Source: G963675935 sp963675935
GTDB lineage: Bacteria; Planctomycetota; Planctomycetia; Pirellulales; Thermoguttaceae
Reading direction: 5' to 3'
NCBI GenBank assembly: GCA_963675935.2
Contig: CAXXPV010000003.1
Coordinates: 992,001 to 1,056,000 of the forward strand
DNA: 64,000 nt
Shown here: piece by piece, positions 29,337-36,970 of the stretch
Numbering within the stretch: the stretch's first letter is position 1
How the letters are laid out: each line of letters opens with the position of its first letter
Program-made: the position numbers and the translations under genes
The notes under the pieces: model-generated
The model's database searches: none
Seen by the model: the letters and a program-made list of their open reading frames with translations, nothing else
What the model was told of the DNA's origin: nothing

Positions 29337-29693
29337 ATGCGAGACCTCGACGAGCTGTTTTTATCGCTCTCGAAAAGCCCCTTTCGCAGCCGATTTCGCC
29401 TCGGTCCGAAAGATCGGGCGTATCTGGCCGAAAAATCGCTGTCGGTCGTTTTGGAACATGGGCGCGATTTCATCGCAAAACGCCTCGCCCCGGCCGAGCC
29501 GAAAAAAGACGGCCGACAAACGCCGATGCGCGGCCACCCGATCTTCACCGCCCAACACGCCACGGCCACGTGCTGCCGCGGCTGTCTCGAAAAATGGCAC
29601 CGCATCCCACGCGGCCGACCGCTGACCGATGAGGAAATCGAATATATTGTGGTGGTTTTCGCTCGATGGCTCGCAGAGCAGGGGAAAGTTTAA
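29337..29693 (+). CDS. DUF4186 family protein
   Basis: The 118-residue protein has the DUF4186 pattern: LSKSPFRSRFRLGPKDRAYL, HGRDFIAKRLAPAEP, QTPMRGHPIFTAQHATATCC and GCLEKWHRIPRGR. The two adjacent Cys plus Cys and His in the C-terminal half (HATATCCRGCLEKWH) could bind a metal. The function of the family is unknown. It starts 16 bases after higA without a Shine-Dalgarno site, so it may be read with the higBA operon. It converges on the radical SAM gene. Confidence 0.8.
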   Translation: MRDLDELFLSLSKSPFRSRFRLGPKDRAYLAEKSLSVVLEHGRDFIAKRLAPAEPKKDGRQTPMRGHPIFTAQHATATCCRGCLEKWHRIPRGRPLTDEEIEYIVVVFARWLAEQGKV

Positions 29694-29736
29694 TGAATCG
29701 ACAGGTGCGATGGGAGTGATGGGAGTGATAAGACTC

Positions 29737-29769
29737 TCGTTGGGGTGGCAGTTGTACTGCCACCCCAAC
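29737..29769. terminator. Palindromic repeat D copy 1, probable bidirectional terminator
   Basis: GTTGGGGTGGCAGTTGTACT and the inverse arm ACTGCCACCCCAAC form a perfect hairpin in the gap between the convergent DUF4186 and radical SAM genes. The same hairpin type is found at 40727 and 48090. Confidence 0.6.
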
Positions 29770-29809
29770 ATTTTCGCTCTCTTGGCCTCCCAGAATCACG
29801 CAGGGTCAT

Positions 29810-31225
29810 TTAGCTCATGGCGAATGTCGTCTGCATGTCCGAGTCCCAGCCGTCCCAAAGATAGTCGTTCACCTTCTCATCGGCAATCAGTCGGAACGCA
29901 TGGCGAACCTGCTCTTCGTAGAACTCGCAGAACGCCCCGACTTTTTGCATGCCGCCGTTCATTTCGTGGGCCTCGGCCGGACATGGCGAGCCGCAAAAAT
30001 GCCGGATGGCGCAATGACGGCAAGGTTCGATGTCCTCGACCTTGCGGCCGGTGACTCGCTTGAACGGCTCGCTCTCCAACACGCTCGGGATGTCGTCGCA
30101 AAACAGATTGCCGCCGCGGAAATCTTCCAGGCCGATGAACTCGCTGCACGGGAACAGGTCGCCGCTCGGCGCCAGCGCGAAGAAGCATCGACCGCCGCCG
30201 CACGGCGAAATGTCGCACATCAGCCGCCGCGCCGCCGGCGCGACGATGGCCAACAGGATGTTGGCGAAATTGCCAACGATCAGCTTGCGGCCGGTCTTCT
30301 CGTACAGTTCATGCGTGCGATCCAGCGCCTGCAAGAAGTATTTCGCCGCCGGCGCGTCGTCGGGCTTCACGCCCCGCGAGCGCGGCAGCGTGCAGCGCAG
30401 GATGTTCATCAGGCAGGTCGGCACTTCGTGGTGGTGGAAAAAATCCACCAGCTTCGTCAGGTGGCGCAGATTTTCTTTCGACACCGTGCAAATGACGCTC
30501 CAGCCCGGGTAGCCCTTGAGCCGGCCCATCGCCTCGACGACCTGCCCATAGACGCCGCGGCCTTCCCAGTCGCCGCGGGTGCGGTCGGCAATCGCGGCGG
30601 TGGGGGCGTCGAGCGAAATGCCGATGCTCACGTCATGGTCGCGGAGAAATCCGACGGCCGAATCGTCCAGGAGCGTGGCGTTGGTTTGGACGCCGAAGCG
30701 GAAGTCGTCGGCGTAGCGCTCGATGCCGGCGAACACGGCCTCGCGATTCAACATCGGTTCGGCGCCGTGGAAGATAATCTGCGGCAGCGAGCCTTTGGGG
30801 ACGGTTGTGCGGAAATATCGCTTGAGGATTTCCAAAGCTTCCAGAAGCTTTTCACGCGACATGTGACGTCCCTTGCGTCGCATCTTTTCCGGGATATAGC
30901 AGTAGGTGCAGTTCAAGTTGCACCGCTCGGTCGGATTAAAATACACCGCCGACGGCTTCAGACCGAACCGCAGCGCGGCCATCTCCTCGGCGAACTGGGC
31001 AGCCTTTTTGCGATAGGCATTGACCAGGTCGCCCCCGAGGGCCGCGTCGGCCAGTTCCTCGCGTTTGACCAAGGCCCAAAAAGCCGTATCCGGCTCGATG
31101 ACGGCCACATAATCCGGGTGGCCGATGTCGATCGGCTGGAAGGCCGGACCATTGCCCGTGCCGACGTAGCGGCCCCGCGATGGGGCCGCCGCGTCGGAAA
31201 CATTCTGACTCTTGAGATTCGCCAT
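29810..31225 (-). CDS. cbpB: Radical SAM/SPASM peptide-modifying enzyme (CbpB-like)
   Basis: The 471-residue enzyme has the radical SAM cluster site C102-x3-C106-x2-C109 in TERCNLNCTYCYIPEKM. The barrel follows with FHGAEPML, FGVQTNATLL and GISLDAP. The C-terminal SPASM domain is rich in Cys (CDISPCGGGRCF, LFPCSEF, CRHCAIRHFCGSPC, FCEFYEE), enough for two auxiliary iron-sulfur clusters. The first 90 residues are an extra N-terminal region and lack the DxHxxG motif of a B12-binding domain. Its ATG overlaps the stop of a 35-residue peptide gene (TAATG), and a cobalamin riboswitch heads the operon. I recall a computationally defined pair named CbpA/CbpB with this context; assignment to it is by memory. 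Confidence 0.8.
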   Translation of the reverse strand: MANLKSQNVSDAAAPSRGRYVGTGNGPAFQPIDIGHPDYVAVIEPDTAFWALVKREELADAALGGDLVNAYRKKAAQFAEEMAALRFGLKPSAVYFNPTERCNLNCTYCYIPEKMRRKGRHMSREKLLEALEILKRYFRTTVPKGSLPQIIFHGAEPMLNREAVFAGIERYADDFRFGVQTNATLLDDSAVGFLRDHDVSIGISLDAPTAAIADRTRGDWEGRGVYGQVVEAMGRLKGYPGWSVICTVSKENLRHLTKLVDFFHHHEVPTCLMNILRCTLPRSRGVKPDDAPAAKYFLQALDRTHELYEKTGRKLIVGNFANILLAIVAPAARRLMCDISPCGGGRCFFALAPSGDLFPCSEFIGLEDFRGGNLFCDDIPSVLESEPFKRVTGRKVEDIEPCRHCAIRHFCGSPCPAEAHEMNGGMQKVGAFCEFYEEQVRHAFRLIADEKVNDYLWDGWDSDMQTTFAMS

Positions 31226-31332
31226 TACTTGGCTTTCTTGTCCATCAGGATGTAGTGCGAAAGGCCGGTGCCCTTGGCTGGGCAGGTCTTACGATAGGCG
31301 ATCACGCTCTTTTTCGACTGTTTCTTCGTCAT
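31225..31332 (-). CDS. cbpA: Small peptide, probable precursor modified by the radical SAM enzyme (CbpA-like)
   Basis: The gene is only 36 codons and is easily missed. GAGGAAG lies 8 bases before the ATG, and the stop TAA overlaps the ATG of the radical SAM gene, so the two are translationally coupled. The 35-residue product starts MTKKQSKKSVIAYRKTCPAK, continues GTGLSHYILM and ends in a Lys-rich DKKAK. Its single Cys (residue 17), two Tyr, Ser and Thr are candidate sites for a radical-made crosslink or thioether. There is no signal peptide and no Gly-Gly leader cut site. Being downstream of a B12 riboswitch and an intrinsic terminator, it should be made when cobalamin is scarce. Confidence 0.78.
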   Translation of the reverse strand: MTKKQSKKSVIAYRKTCPAKGTGLSHYILMDKKAK

Positions 31333-31363
31333 GCTTTCTTCCTCGCTTAGGGTAGTGCTAAAA

Positions 31364-31411
31364 ACAAAAAAAGGATTCCGACAGACGCCGAGCGTCTATC
31401 GGAATCCTTTA
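31364..31411 (-). terminator. Intrinsic terminator of the cobalamin riboswitch
   Basis: On the minus strand AAAGGATTCCGATAGACGC pairs with GCGTCTGTCGGAATCCTTT and is followed by a T-rich run. It lies between the riboswitch aptamer and the peptide's ribosome-binding site, so aptamer folding can decide whether the peptide operon is transcribed. Confidence 0.9.
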
Positions 31412-31434
31412 CCATCGGATTCACGGTTGTATTG

Positions 31435-31595
31435 GGTATCAGCAGGTCTACTGGCTCTCGGGTCGTCGGCGACTCAAAACCTTCCCACCGCGATAGGTCG
31501 CGGCAGTGGCCGGCATCAAGCCGAAGTGAGTCGCCTCGCCGATTACAGTTGCGGGACAGCCACGGACTTTCACCGTGTTCCGAGATACTGAAACC
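31435..31595 (-). promoter_or_regulatory. Cobalamin (adenosylcobalamin-type) riboswitch aptamer
   Basis: Read on the minus strand, the conserved core is unmistakable: ACACGGTGAAAGTCCGTGG, then CTGTCCCGCAACTGTAA, GGCCACTG, GTGGGAAGG and finally AGCCAGTAGACCTGC. The closing helix is GGTTTCAG with CTGATACC. It lies 100 bases upstream of the peptide gene, with a terminator hairpin between them. Known cobalamin riboswitches turn genes off when B12 is bound; the terminator architecture supports that here. Confidence 0.95.
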
Positions 31596-31671
31596 GGCTG
31601 TAGTTTACCAAACTGGCAGGCGTCGTCAAGTGGTGGAAGCAGTTTTCTCCCCTCATGAGACCAGTAAAGTT

Positions 31672-31813
31672 CGCCGGGTGTGCGGCCTTTTTTTCTGGCA
31701 AGATCGGTCATTCTGAGCGCAGCGAAGAATCTCGCCCGCGCCACGAGGAAAACGAGATTCTTCGCTGCGCTCAGAATGACGGAATTGCCTATCTGCCAGA
31801 AAATATGGCCGCA
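31672..31813. repeat. Palindromic repeat A, copy 2 (right arm split by an insertion sequence)
   Basis: The core runs from 31707 to 31780 (GTCATTCTGAGCGCAGCGAA and inverse). Longer outer arms start CGCCGGGTGTGCGGCC at 31672 and are mirrored by TGCCAGAAAATATGGCCGCA, which breaks off at 31813 where the IS begins; the missing end CACTTCGCCGGC resumes after the IS at 33551. The right arm resembles that of copy 4 inside the UbiD-family gene. Confidence 0.8.
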
Positions 31814-31840
31814 GGGTGCAAGTTGCACTTTGCGTATTGT

Positions 31841-33154
31841 TTATCCGGCGGTCTGGTAGTGGCGTTGGCCGGTGGCTTGGGTTTGGCGATCCTGCCAAAA
31901 GGTGGTTAGCGGCTGGGTGTCGCTGAGGTAGTCGGCGGTCAGTTGCAACAACGCATCCGCTCCTCCACTCGACCAAAACTTTTCCGTGCCCTTCACACGA
32001 CGGTTGATTTGCTTGATCGTCGATTCGATGTGGCTGCTGGTGATCGGAAGCCCTTCCCGGCGATATTCGTCATAGTGCATCCTCGATCTTTGGTTCTCCA
32101 GATAACACAACGCATCCGCCACCTTGTTGCGCGGCGAATCTTCGGCCTCGTTTTTCTCCGGCAGTCCCAACGCCCGCTGACGTTCTTGCAACGCTGCAAT
32201 CACCAACTCCACCTGACCGCTCCACAACCATTGCGCCCAACGGCAGTATTCCGGCCACGCTTCTTCCATCGTGCGGCCGGCCATCGCGCCGGCGAACACG
32301 TAACACAACGCATGGATGAAATCCACGATCGGCGTGAAATGTGAAAAGTATCGCCGCCACACCGACCAATTTGTTTCCGATCCATCGCCCACGAACGCCT
32401 TGCGGCTCGCCGCCATGAAGCCGCGCTCCCACGCCGCCGACGCCAACTGCTTGCCGAACGCCTCGATGGACTCGCGCGTCGCCACCACGCTCCGCACCAA
32501 TATCTCCGGCTGACCTCGACGCTTTTCAGACGCCGACGGCTTGTCCGATTCCTCCTTGGCAGGCGAATCGCCAACCGCAGAAAAACCCTTGATTTCACGA
32601 GATATTTTGCCCATTCGACGCGGATCGACGAAAATCTTCGGAATCGCCGGGCAAGGATCGGACGCGAAGGTTTCGCTCGTCATCGACAACAAGCAGCCCA
32701 CTTTCGTCTCGCGCCAAAATCGCCCCTTCCGCGATTCTTCTTCTTTCTTCGGAGACAATTCTTCGTTGCGATTGCGAATCTGGATGCGTCCGCCGTCCAT
32801 TTCAACGCACGCCACGCACGGAACTTGCTCGCGCGGACTGTCTTGTTGCTCGGGCAACGGCAACGCCTCCCACGCCGCTTCCGCCGCCTTCCGTTGGGCC
32901 ACTCGCTCTTGACCGATCCGCTTGGTGGCCCGCATGATCCGTTGATCGGAAATGTCCAACTCGGCTTCTTCTTTCAAGTCCTTGCTGGCCTGCTGAAAAC
33001 TGCTGGCGTGACTGCCCGCATAAACCATCTTGCGGAGCACTGCCGGAGAAACCGTATCATCTGGTCTGATGCCCAAGGTTTGGGAGTGAGGGAAAAAAAG
33101 CCTTGCGGCATCGCTTGCAATGACCGTAGGATTCTTGCCAGACGGCTTCTCCAC
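31841..33154 (-). CDS. ISKra4-like transposase, C-terminal (catalytic) frame
   Basis: This frame carries the main part of the transposase: VSPAVLRKMVYAGSHASSFQ, a DDE-like segment VACVEMDGGRIQIRNRNEE, AFVGDGSETNW, VDFIHALCYVFAGA and SHIESTIKQINRRVKGTEKF with the late Glu. The listed start is only where the frame opens; the natural N terminus comes from the frame at 33057-33431. The two frames join at a run of seven T (about 33092-33098, minus strand sense), where a +1 shift or loss of one T gives a continuous protein reading KAFFPHSQTLG. Confidence 0.75.
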   Translation of the reverse strand: MEKPSGKNPTVIASDAARLFFPHSQTLGIRPDDTVSPAVLRKMVYAGSHASSFQQASKDLKEEAELDISDQRIMRATKRIGQERVAQRKAAEAAWEALPLPEQQDSPREQVPCVACVEMDGGRIQIRNRNEELSPKKEEESRKGRFWRETKVGCLLSMTSETFASDPCPAIPKIFVDPRRMGKISREIKGFSAVGDSPAKEESDKPSASEKRRGQPEILVRSVVATRESIEAFGKQLASAAWERGFMAASRKAFVGDGSETNWSVWRRYFSHFTPIVDFIHALCYVFAGAMAGRTMEEAWPEYCRWAQWLWSGQVELVIAALQERQRALGLPEKNEAEDSPRNKVADALCYLENQRSRMHYDEYRREGLPITSSHIESTIKQINRRVKGTEKFWSSGGADALLQLTADYLSDTQPLTTFWQDRQTQATGQRHYQTAG

Positions 33155-33431
33155 GTTTGGCTTGGAGAAGCCGTCCGGCGATTTCTTCTAGGGGTATGGG
33201 CTCCCCGCATCCGCTGCACTTGCCAGCCGCGTGACCGGCCGCCTCCGCCTGCTTTTGCAACGCCTCGGAAAGCAGCACGCAAGCAATGGCGTCGCCGACT
33301 TCCCCGGTCTCGTCTTCCATCTCGGCAAACGTCGTTCCCCAGGCCGGCGCACCGTTTGGCCCCCACATTTCCCGCCGCAATTCGGCCGTCATCCCCGTGA
33401 TTCGTTCTCGTAATGCTTCGCTAATGGCCAT
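33057..33431 (-). CDS. ISKra4-like transposase, N-terminal (zinc-ribbon) frame
   Basis: The frame starts MAISEALRERITGMTAELRR and has a double zinc-ribbon pattern CSGCGEPI and HCKRCRKAFFPS. It ends shortly after the T7 tract with FPSLPNLGHQTR and a stop, while the other frame continues as FFPHSQTLGIRPDD. Either programmed frameshifting joins the two, or a one-base expansion of the tract has broken the gene. Confidence 0.7.
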   Translation of the reverse strand: MAISEALRERITGMTAELRREMWGPNGAPAWGTTFAEMEDETGEVGDAIACVLLSEALQKQAEAAGHAAGKCSGCGEPIPLEEIAGRLLQAKRGEAVWQESYGHCKRCRKAFFPSLPNLGHQTR

Positions 33432-33642
33432 CCCTGGCTACCTCCTTTACCTAAAGTTATGTCGCTTGGCCTCCCACCAAGCAAAACTTCCCCCCTTCTG
33501 TTTACCACGTCATGGCAGATTTACAAAGTGCAACTTGCACCCATGGCCGCACACTTCGCCGGCCTCCCCTTGACACCATTGGCCCCCCGTGGGCACAATG
33601 GTAGGCTTGGTGTTTTTCGGTTTTTTCACGATGAGGAGTCCC

Positions 33643-36288
33643 ATGAAACGAGTTTGTAAGGGTGACGAGACGGGCCAGAAGCCCAAAAGCCGGCTGAAAA
33701 GCCGTCTTTACGTGGCTTGGCTGGCGTTTGTGTGCATCGGTTTGGTGGCGGGCGCCGGCTTTATGTTCCAGCAACAACCGGCGGCGGAAAACGCGGCCTC
33801 GGGCGGCGGCGTCATGGTTGGCGGTGTCTTGCTGTGGCAGCCGCTGTTGGGCGAAAAGTTCAGCACGATGGAAAAAGTCGCCCTGTGCTTGAACGTCGTC
33901 ATCGCCTTGGGTGGATTGGGCTACGCCCTGATGCTCGTCGGACAGGTGATGAAGGCCGACAAGGGCACCCAAAAGATGCAGGAAATCGCCCAGGCCATTC
34001 GCGAAGGCGCCAACGCCTACCTTTATCGCCAGTTCAGCGTGGTCGGCGTACTCATCGTTTTGATTACCATTCTGTTGTACTTCGGCGCCAAAGCGTCCGG
34101 CCTGGAGGAAGCGTTCTGCAGCGGTCGCGCCATCGCCTTCTTCGTCGGCTCGCTGTTCTCGGCCACGGTCGGCTTCATCGGAATGCGTCTGGCCACGGTC
34201 GGCAACCTCCGCGTGGCAGCCGCCGCCAAAACCAGCTTCGGCCAAGCCCTGCAACTCGGCTACCGCACCGGTACGGTCACCGGCATGTTGACCGACGGCC
34301 TCGGCCTGTTGGGCGGCTCGTTGATCTTCCTCATTTTCGGCGAACAAGCCTATGAGGCCCTGTTGGGCTTCGGCTTCGGCGGAACGCTGCTTGCCTTGTT
34401 CATGCGAGTCGGCGGCGGTATTTACACCAAAGCAGCCGACGTCGGCGCCGACCTCGTCGGCAAGGTCGAGGCCGGCGTGCCTGAAGACGATCCGCGCAAC
34501 GCGGCTACAATCGCCGACAACGTCGGCGACAACGTCGGCGACTGCGCCGGCATGGCGGCCGACATTTTCGAGAGCTACGAAGTGACGATCGTCGCGGCCA
34601 TGATTTTGGGCATCGCTAGCTTCGGCCACAAGGGCGTCATTTTCCCGCTTCTGGTTCGCGCCATCGGCGTCGTGGCCAGCATCATCAGCACCTACAGCGT
34701 TCGGGCGGGCGACAAGGGCAGTGTGGCCGGCGCCATGAAGAGCGTCAACCGCGGCTTCATCATCGGCTCCTGCTTGAGCATCGCGGGCTTCATCCTCTTG
34801 GGCCTGGGATATTTGAACTTCAACTCGACCGTCACGCAAAACGGCGAACAAGTCGCCTACACCGTGGCCTATCCGTCGTCGCTGGCCGGTTTCCCCGGTC
34901 ATACGCCGGAGAACATCACCGCCGGCTTGCCCAAGTGGGCCACGCTCGGCATCGTCGGCCTCGACATGCGAGCCGCTTGGACCTGCTTGATCGGCATCAT
35001 CCTGGCCGTCGCCTTGAACAAATGCACCGAGTATTACACGGGCACGGAGTTCAAGCCGGTTAAGGGGTTGGCGAAATCGTGCGAGACGGGCCACGCCACG
35101 AACATCATCCAGGGCCTTGCCGTTGGTTATGAAAGCTCCGTGACCGCCGTCTTGATTATCGTCGCGGCCATCATGGCAAGCGTTTTGATATATGCGGGCA
35201 CCACGCCGACGTTCGTCGCCTACGGCGTGGCCATGTGCGGCATCGGCATGTTGACCCTGACGGGCAACACCATCTCGATGGACGTGTTCGGGCCCGTGGC
35301 CGACAACGCCAACGGCATCGGTGAAATGGGCTACGACCGCAAGGAAATGGGCGAGACCAAGTATAAGGAAGCCCGCCAGATTTTGGCCGACCTCGACGCC
35401 GTGGGCAACACGACGAAGGCCATCACGAAGGGCATCGCCATCGGTTCCGCCGTTATCGCGGCCGTGTCGCTCTACAACAGCTTCATCGTTTCGGTGGGCT
35501 CGGGCGGCAAGGGCGAAAGTGCTAAGATCACCAGCGACGTTTACAAGATGGTCGCCTCGATGCTGACCATTTCCGACCCGACGTTGTTGATCGGCATGTT
35601 GATCGGCGGCGCCGTGCCGTTCCTGTTCAGCTCGATGACGATTCGGGCCGTGGGTCGCGCGGCGTTCCTGATCGTGAAAGAGTGCCGCATCCAGTTCCGC
35701 GACAAGGAAATTTGGGCCGGCACCAAAAAGCCCGACTACGGCCGCGTGGTCAACATCTGCACAGGCGAAGCTCAGAAAGAGCTAGTCGGTCCGGCCCTGT
35801 TGGCCATGTTGGTGCCGATCTTGGTCGGCTATGGCTTGGGCGTCGTGGCACTGGCCGGATTCCTGGGCGGCATGATCGTCACCGGCCAATTGCTGGCCGT
35901 GTTCATGTCGAACGCCGGCGGCGCTTGGGACAACGCCAAGAAGATGATCGAGGACGAGCCGAAGACCGAAACGACCGGCAAGGGCAGCGAGAAGCACAAG
36001 GCCGCCGTCACCGGCGACACCGTGGGCGACCCGCTGAAGGACACCGCCGGCCCGGCCATCAACCCGTTGCTCAAGGTGATGAACATGGTCAGCCTGTTGA
36101 TCATCGGCCTGATCTTGCCTTACGACCAGATCGTCAGCAACAAGCTCATCAAGGACGGCGGCGTCAAGAACCTTGTTCCGAAGGCGCACGACCCGCAGTA
36201 TTGGGTCATCATCGCCGTCGGCTTGATCGGCTTGGCCTGGGCCATTTGGCAGTCGAAGCGCGAGTCGAAGCACAATATGGAAGGCTAA
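33643..36288 (+). CDS. hppA: Membrane-bound H+-translocating pyrophosphatase, K+-independent type
   Basis: This polytopic enzyme hydrolyses pyrophosphate and pumps protons. The start is the ATG of MKRVCKGDETGQK, with GAGGAG 7 bases upstream. The pyrophosphate-binding core is present: GGIYTKAADVGADLVGKVEA, PEDDPRNAATIADNVGDNVG and DCAGMAADIFESYE; a second acidic set is in ISMDVFGPVADNANGIGEMG and the C-terminal GDTVGDPLKDTAGPAINPLL. The motif GNTTKAITKG has Lys where K+-dependent enzymes have Ala, so K+ independence and H+ (not Na+) pumping are expected from family knowledge. The N terminus is longer than usual by about 50 residues. Confidence 0.95.
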   Translation: MKRVCKGDETGQKPKSRLKSRLYVAWLAFVCIGLVAGAGFMFQQQPAAENAASGGGVMVGGVLLWQPLLGEKFSTMEKVALCLNVVIALGGLGYALMLVGQVMKADKGTQKMQEIAQAIREGANAYLYRQFSVVGVLIVLITILLYFGAKASGLEEAFCSGRAIAFFVGSLFSATVGFIGMRLATVGNLRVAAAAKTSFGQALQLGYRTGTVTGMLTDGLGLLGGSLIFLIFGEQAYEALLGFGFGGTLLALFMRVGGGIYTKAADVGADLVGKVEAGVPEDDPRNAATIADNVGDNVGDCAGMAADIFESYEVTIVAAMILGIASFGHKGVIFPLLVRAIGVVASIISTYSVRAGDKGSVAGAMKSVNRGFIIGSCLSIAGFILLGLGYLNFNSTVTQNGEQVAYTVAYPSSLAGFPGHTPENITAGLPKWATLGIVGLDMRAAWTCLIGIILAVALNKCTEYYTGTEFKPVKGLAKSCETGHATNIIQGLAVGYESSVTAVLIIVAAIMASVLIYAGTTPTFVAYGVAMCGIGMLTLTGNTISMDVFGPVADNANGIGEMGYDRKEMGETKYKEARQILADLDAVGNTTKAITKGIAIGSAVIAAVSLYNSFIVSVGSGGKGESAKITSDVYKMVASMLTISDPTLLIGMLIGGAVPFLFSSMTIRAVGRAAFLIVKECRIQFRDKEIWAGTKKPDYGRVVNICTGEAQKELVGPALLAMLVPILVGYGLGVVALAGFLGGMIVTGQLLAVFMSNAGGAWDNAKKMIEDEPKTETTGKGSEKHKAAVTGDTVGDPLKDTAGPAINPLLKVMNMVSLLIIGLILPYDQIVSNKLIKDGGVKNLVPKAHDPQYWVIIAVGLIGLAWAIWQSKRESKHNMEG

Positions 36289-36315
36289 TCGCTTCCTGAT
36301 TGTTGAAAACGAAAC

Positions 36316-36349
36316 AGCCCGCGGGATTCGCGTCCCGCGGGCTTTTTTT
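36316..36349 (+). terminator. Intrinsic terminator after hppA
   Basis: AGCCCGCGGGA pairs with TCCCGCGGGCT around TTCGCG and is followed by seven T. It stands in the gap to the convergent response regulator gene. A G-type palindrome follows at 36367-36393. Confidence 0.92.
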
Positions 36350-36366
36350 ATGGAATCTAATATCGC

Positions 36367-36410
36367 AATAGCCGGGGGCCAACGGCCCGCGGAGAATCGG
36401 CGGAAATTGA
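36367..36410. repeat. Single arm of palindromic repeat G
   Basis: AATAGCCGGGGGCCAACGGC and the following CCGCGGAGAATCGGCGG resemble the arms at 54979 and 45991, but no second arm is present nearby. Confidence 0.5.
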
Positions 36411-36444
36411 ACGTCAATAACCAAACACGGCGGCGTCAAAAACC

Positions 36445-36846
36445 CTACGCCTCGGGAACGCCGATCGCCTGGTCGATCAATTCGACCAGCACCTTGGGAG
36501 CGAACGGCTTGCGCAGGCAATAGACGCTCTCGCCGGCGGCGAGGCTGCGGCGGATGATGTCGGGCCGTTGGACCGCCGACAGGAACATCACCGGCACCGT
36601 CTCCAAGCCGGGCTGCCGCTTGATCTGTTGGCAGGTTTCGATGCCGCCCTCGCCGCGAAGGTTCAGGTCGCAAACGATGAGATCGGGGGCGTTTTCTCGG
36701 GCGACCGCAATCGCCTCATCGGCCGTTTCGCAGCAATGGCACAAAAACTCCGCCTCCGCCAACGCCGCACTCATCCGTTCCAATACTTCCCGCTCGGCGT
36801 CGACCACTAAAACCAGCGGTCGATCCTGGCCAAATTCTTTCGTCAC
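36445..36846 (-). CDS. Single-domain response regulator (CheY-like)
   Basis: The 133-residue protein is one receiver domain: VLVVDAEREVLERM at the first strand, the phosphorylation site Asp in PDLIVCDLNLRGEGG, the conserved Ser/Thr strand VMFLSAVQRPD and the Lys in YCLRKPFAP. The usual acidic pair in strand one reads VDAE, with one acid moved by one position. No output domain is attached, so it acts through a partner protein. No histidine kinase is in the window. Confidence 0.9.
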   Translation of the reverse strand: MTKEFGQDRPLVLVVDAEREVLERMSAALAEAEFLCHCCETADEAIAVARENAPDLIVCDLNLRGEGGIETCQQIKRQPGLETVPVMFLSAVQRPDIIRRSLAAGESVYCLRKPFAPKVLVELIDQAIGVPEA

Positions 36847-36970
36847 GTTGCGTTCCTCGATGTCAAGTTGACAGGGAGTGGAGAATTCTGTTTGGCCCCA
36901 TTTTCTAATTCGACCGCCAGGAGTCGGCGATTGATCAAAGTTCCACTGAACCGCATAGGTGAAACCGTCG

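Larger units (their letters stand above)
31814..33542 (-). mobile_element. ISKra4-like insertion sequence with perfect ends
   Basis: The 1729-bp element starts GGGTGCAAGTTGCACTTT and ends with its exact reverse complement (18-bp inverted repeats). The 9-bp ATGGCCGCA flanks it on both sides (31805-31813 and 33543-33551) as a target duplication. The inside codes on the minus strand for a two-frame transposase whose HIESTIKQINRRVKGTEKFW segment fits ISKra4 as I recall the family. Perfect ends and target copies suggest a recent insertion. Confidence 0.9.

Noticed and set aside
31331..31591. Plus-strand 86-codon frame over the riboswitch
   Set aside because: It is antisense to the aptamer and terminator, whose RNA motifs fully explain the conservation.
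33502..35094. 530-codon frame antisense to hppA
   Set aside because: Shadow of the pyrophosphatase reading frame.
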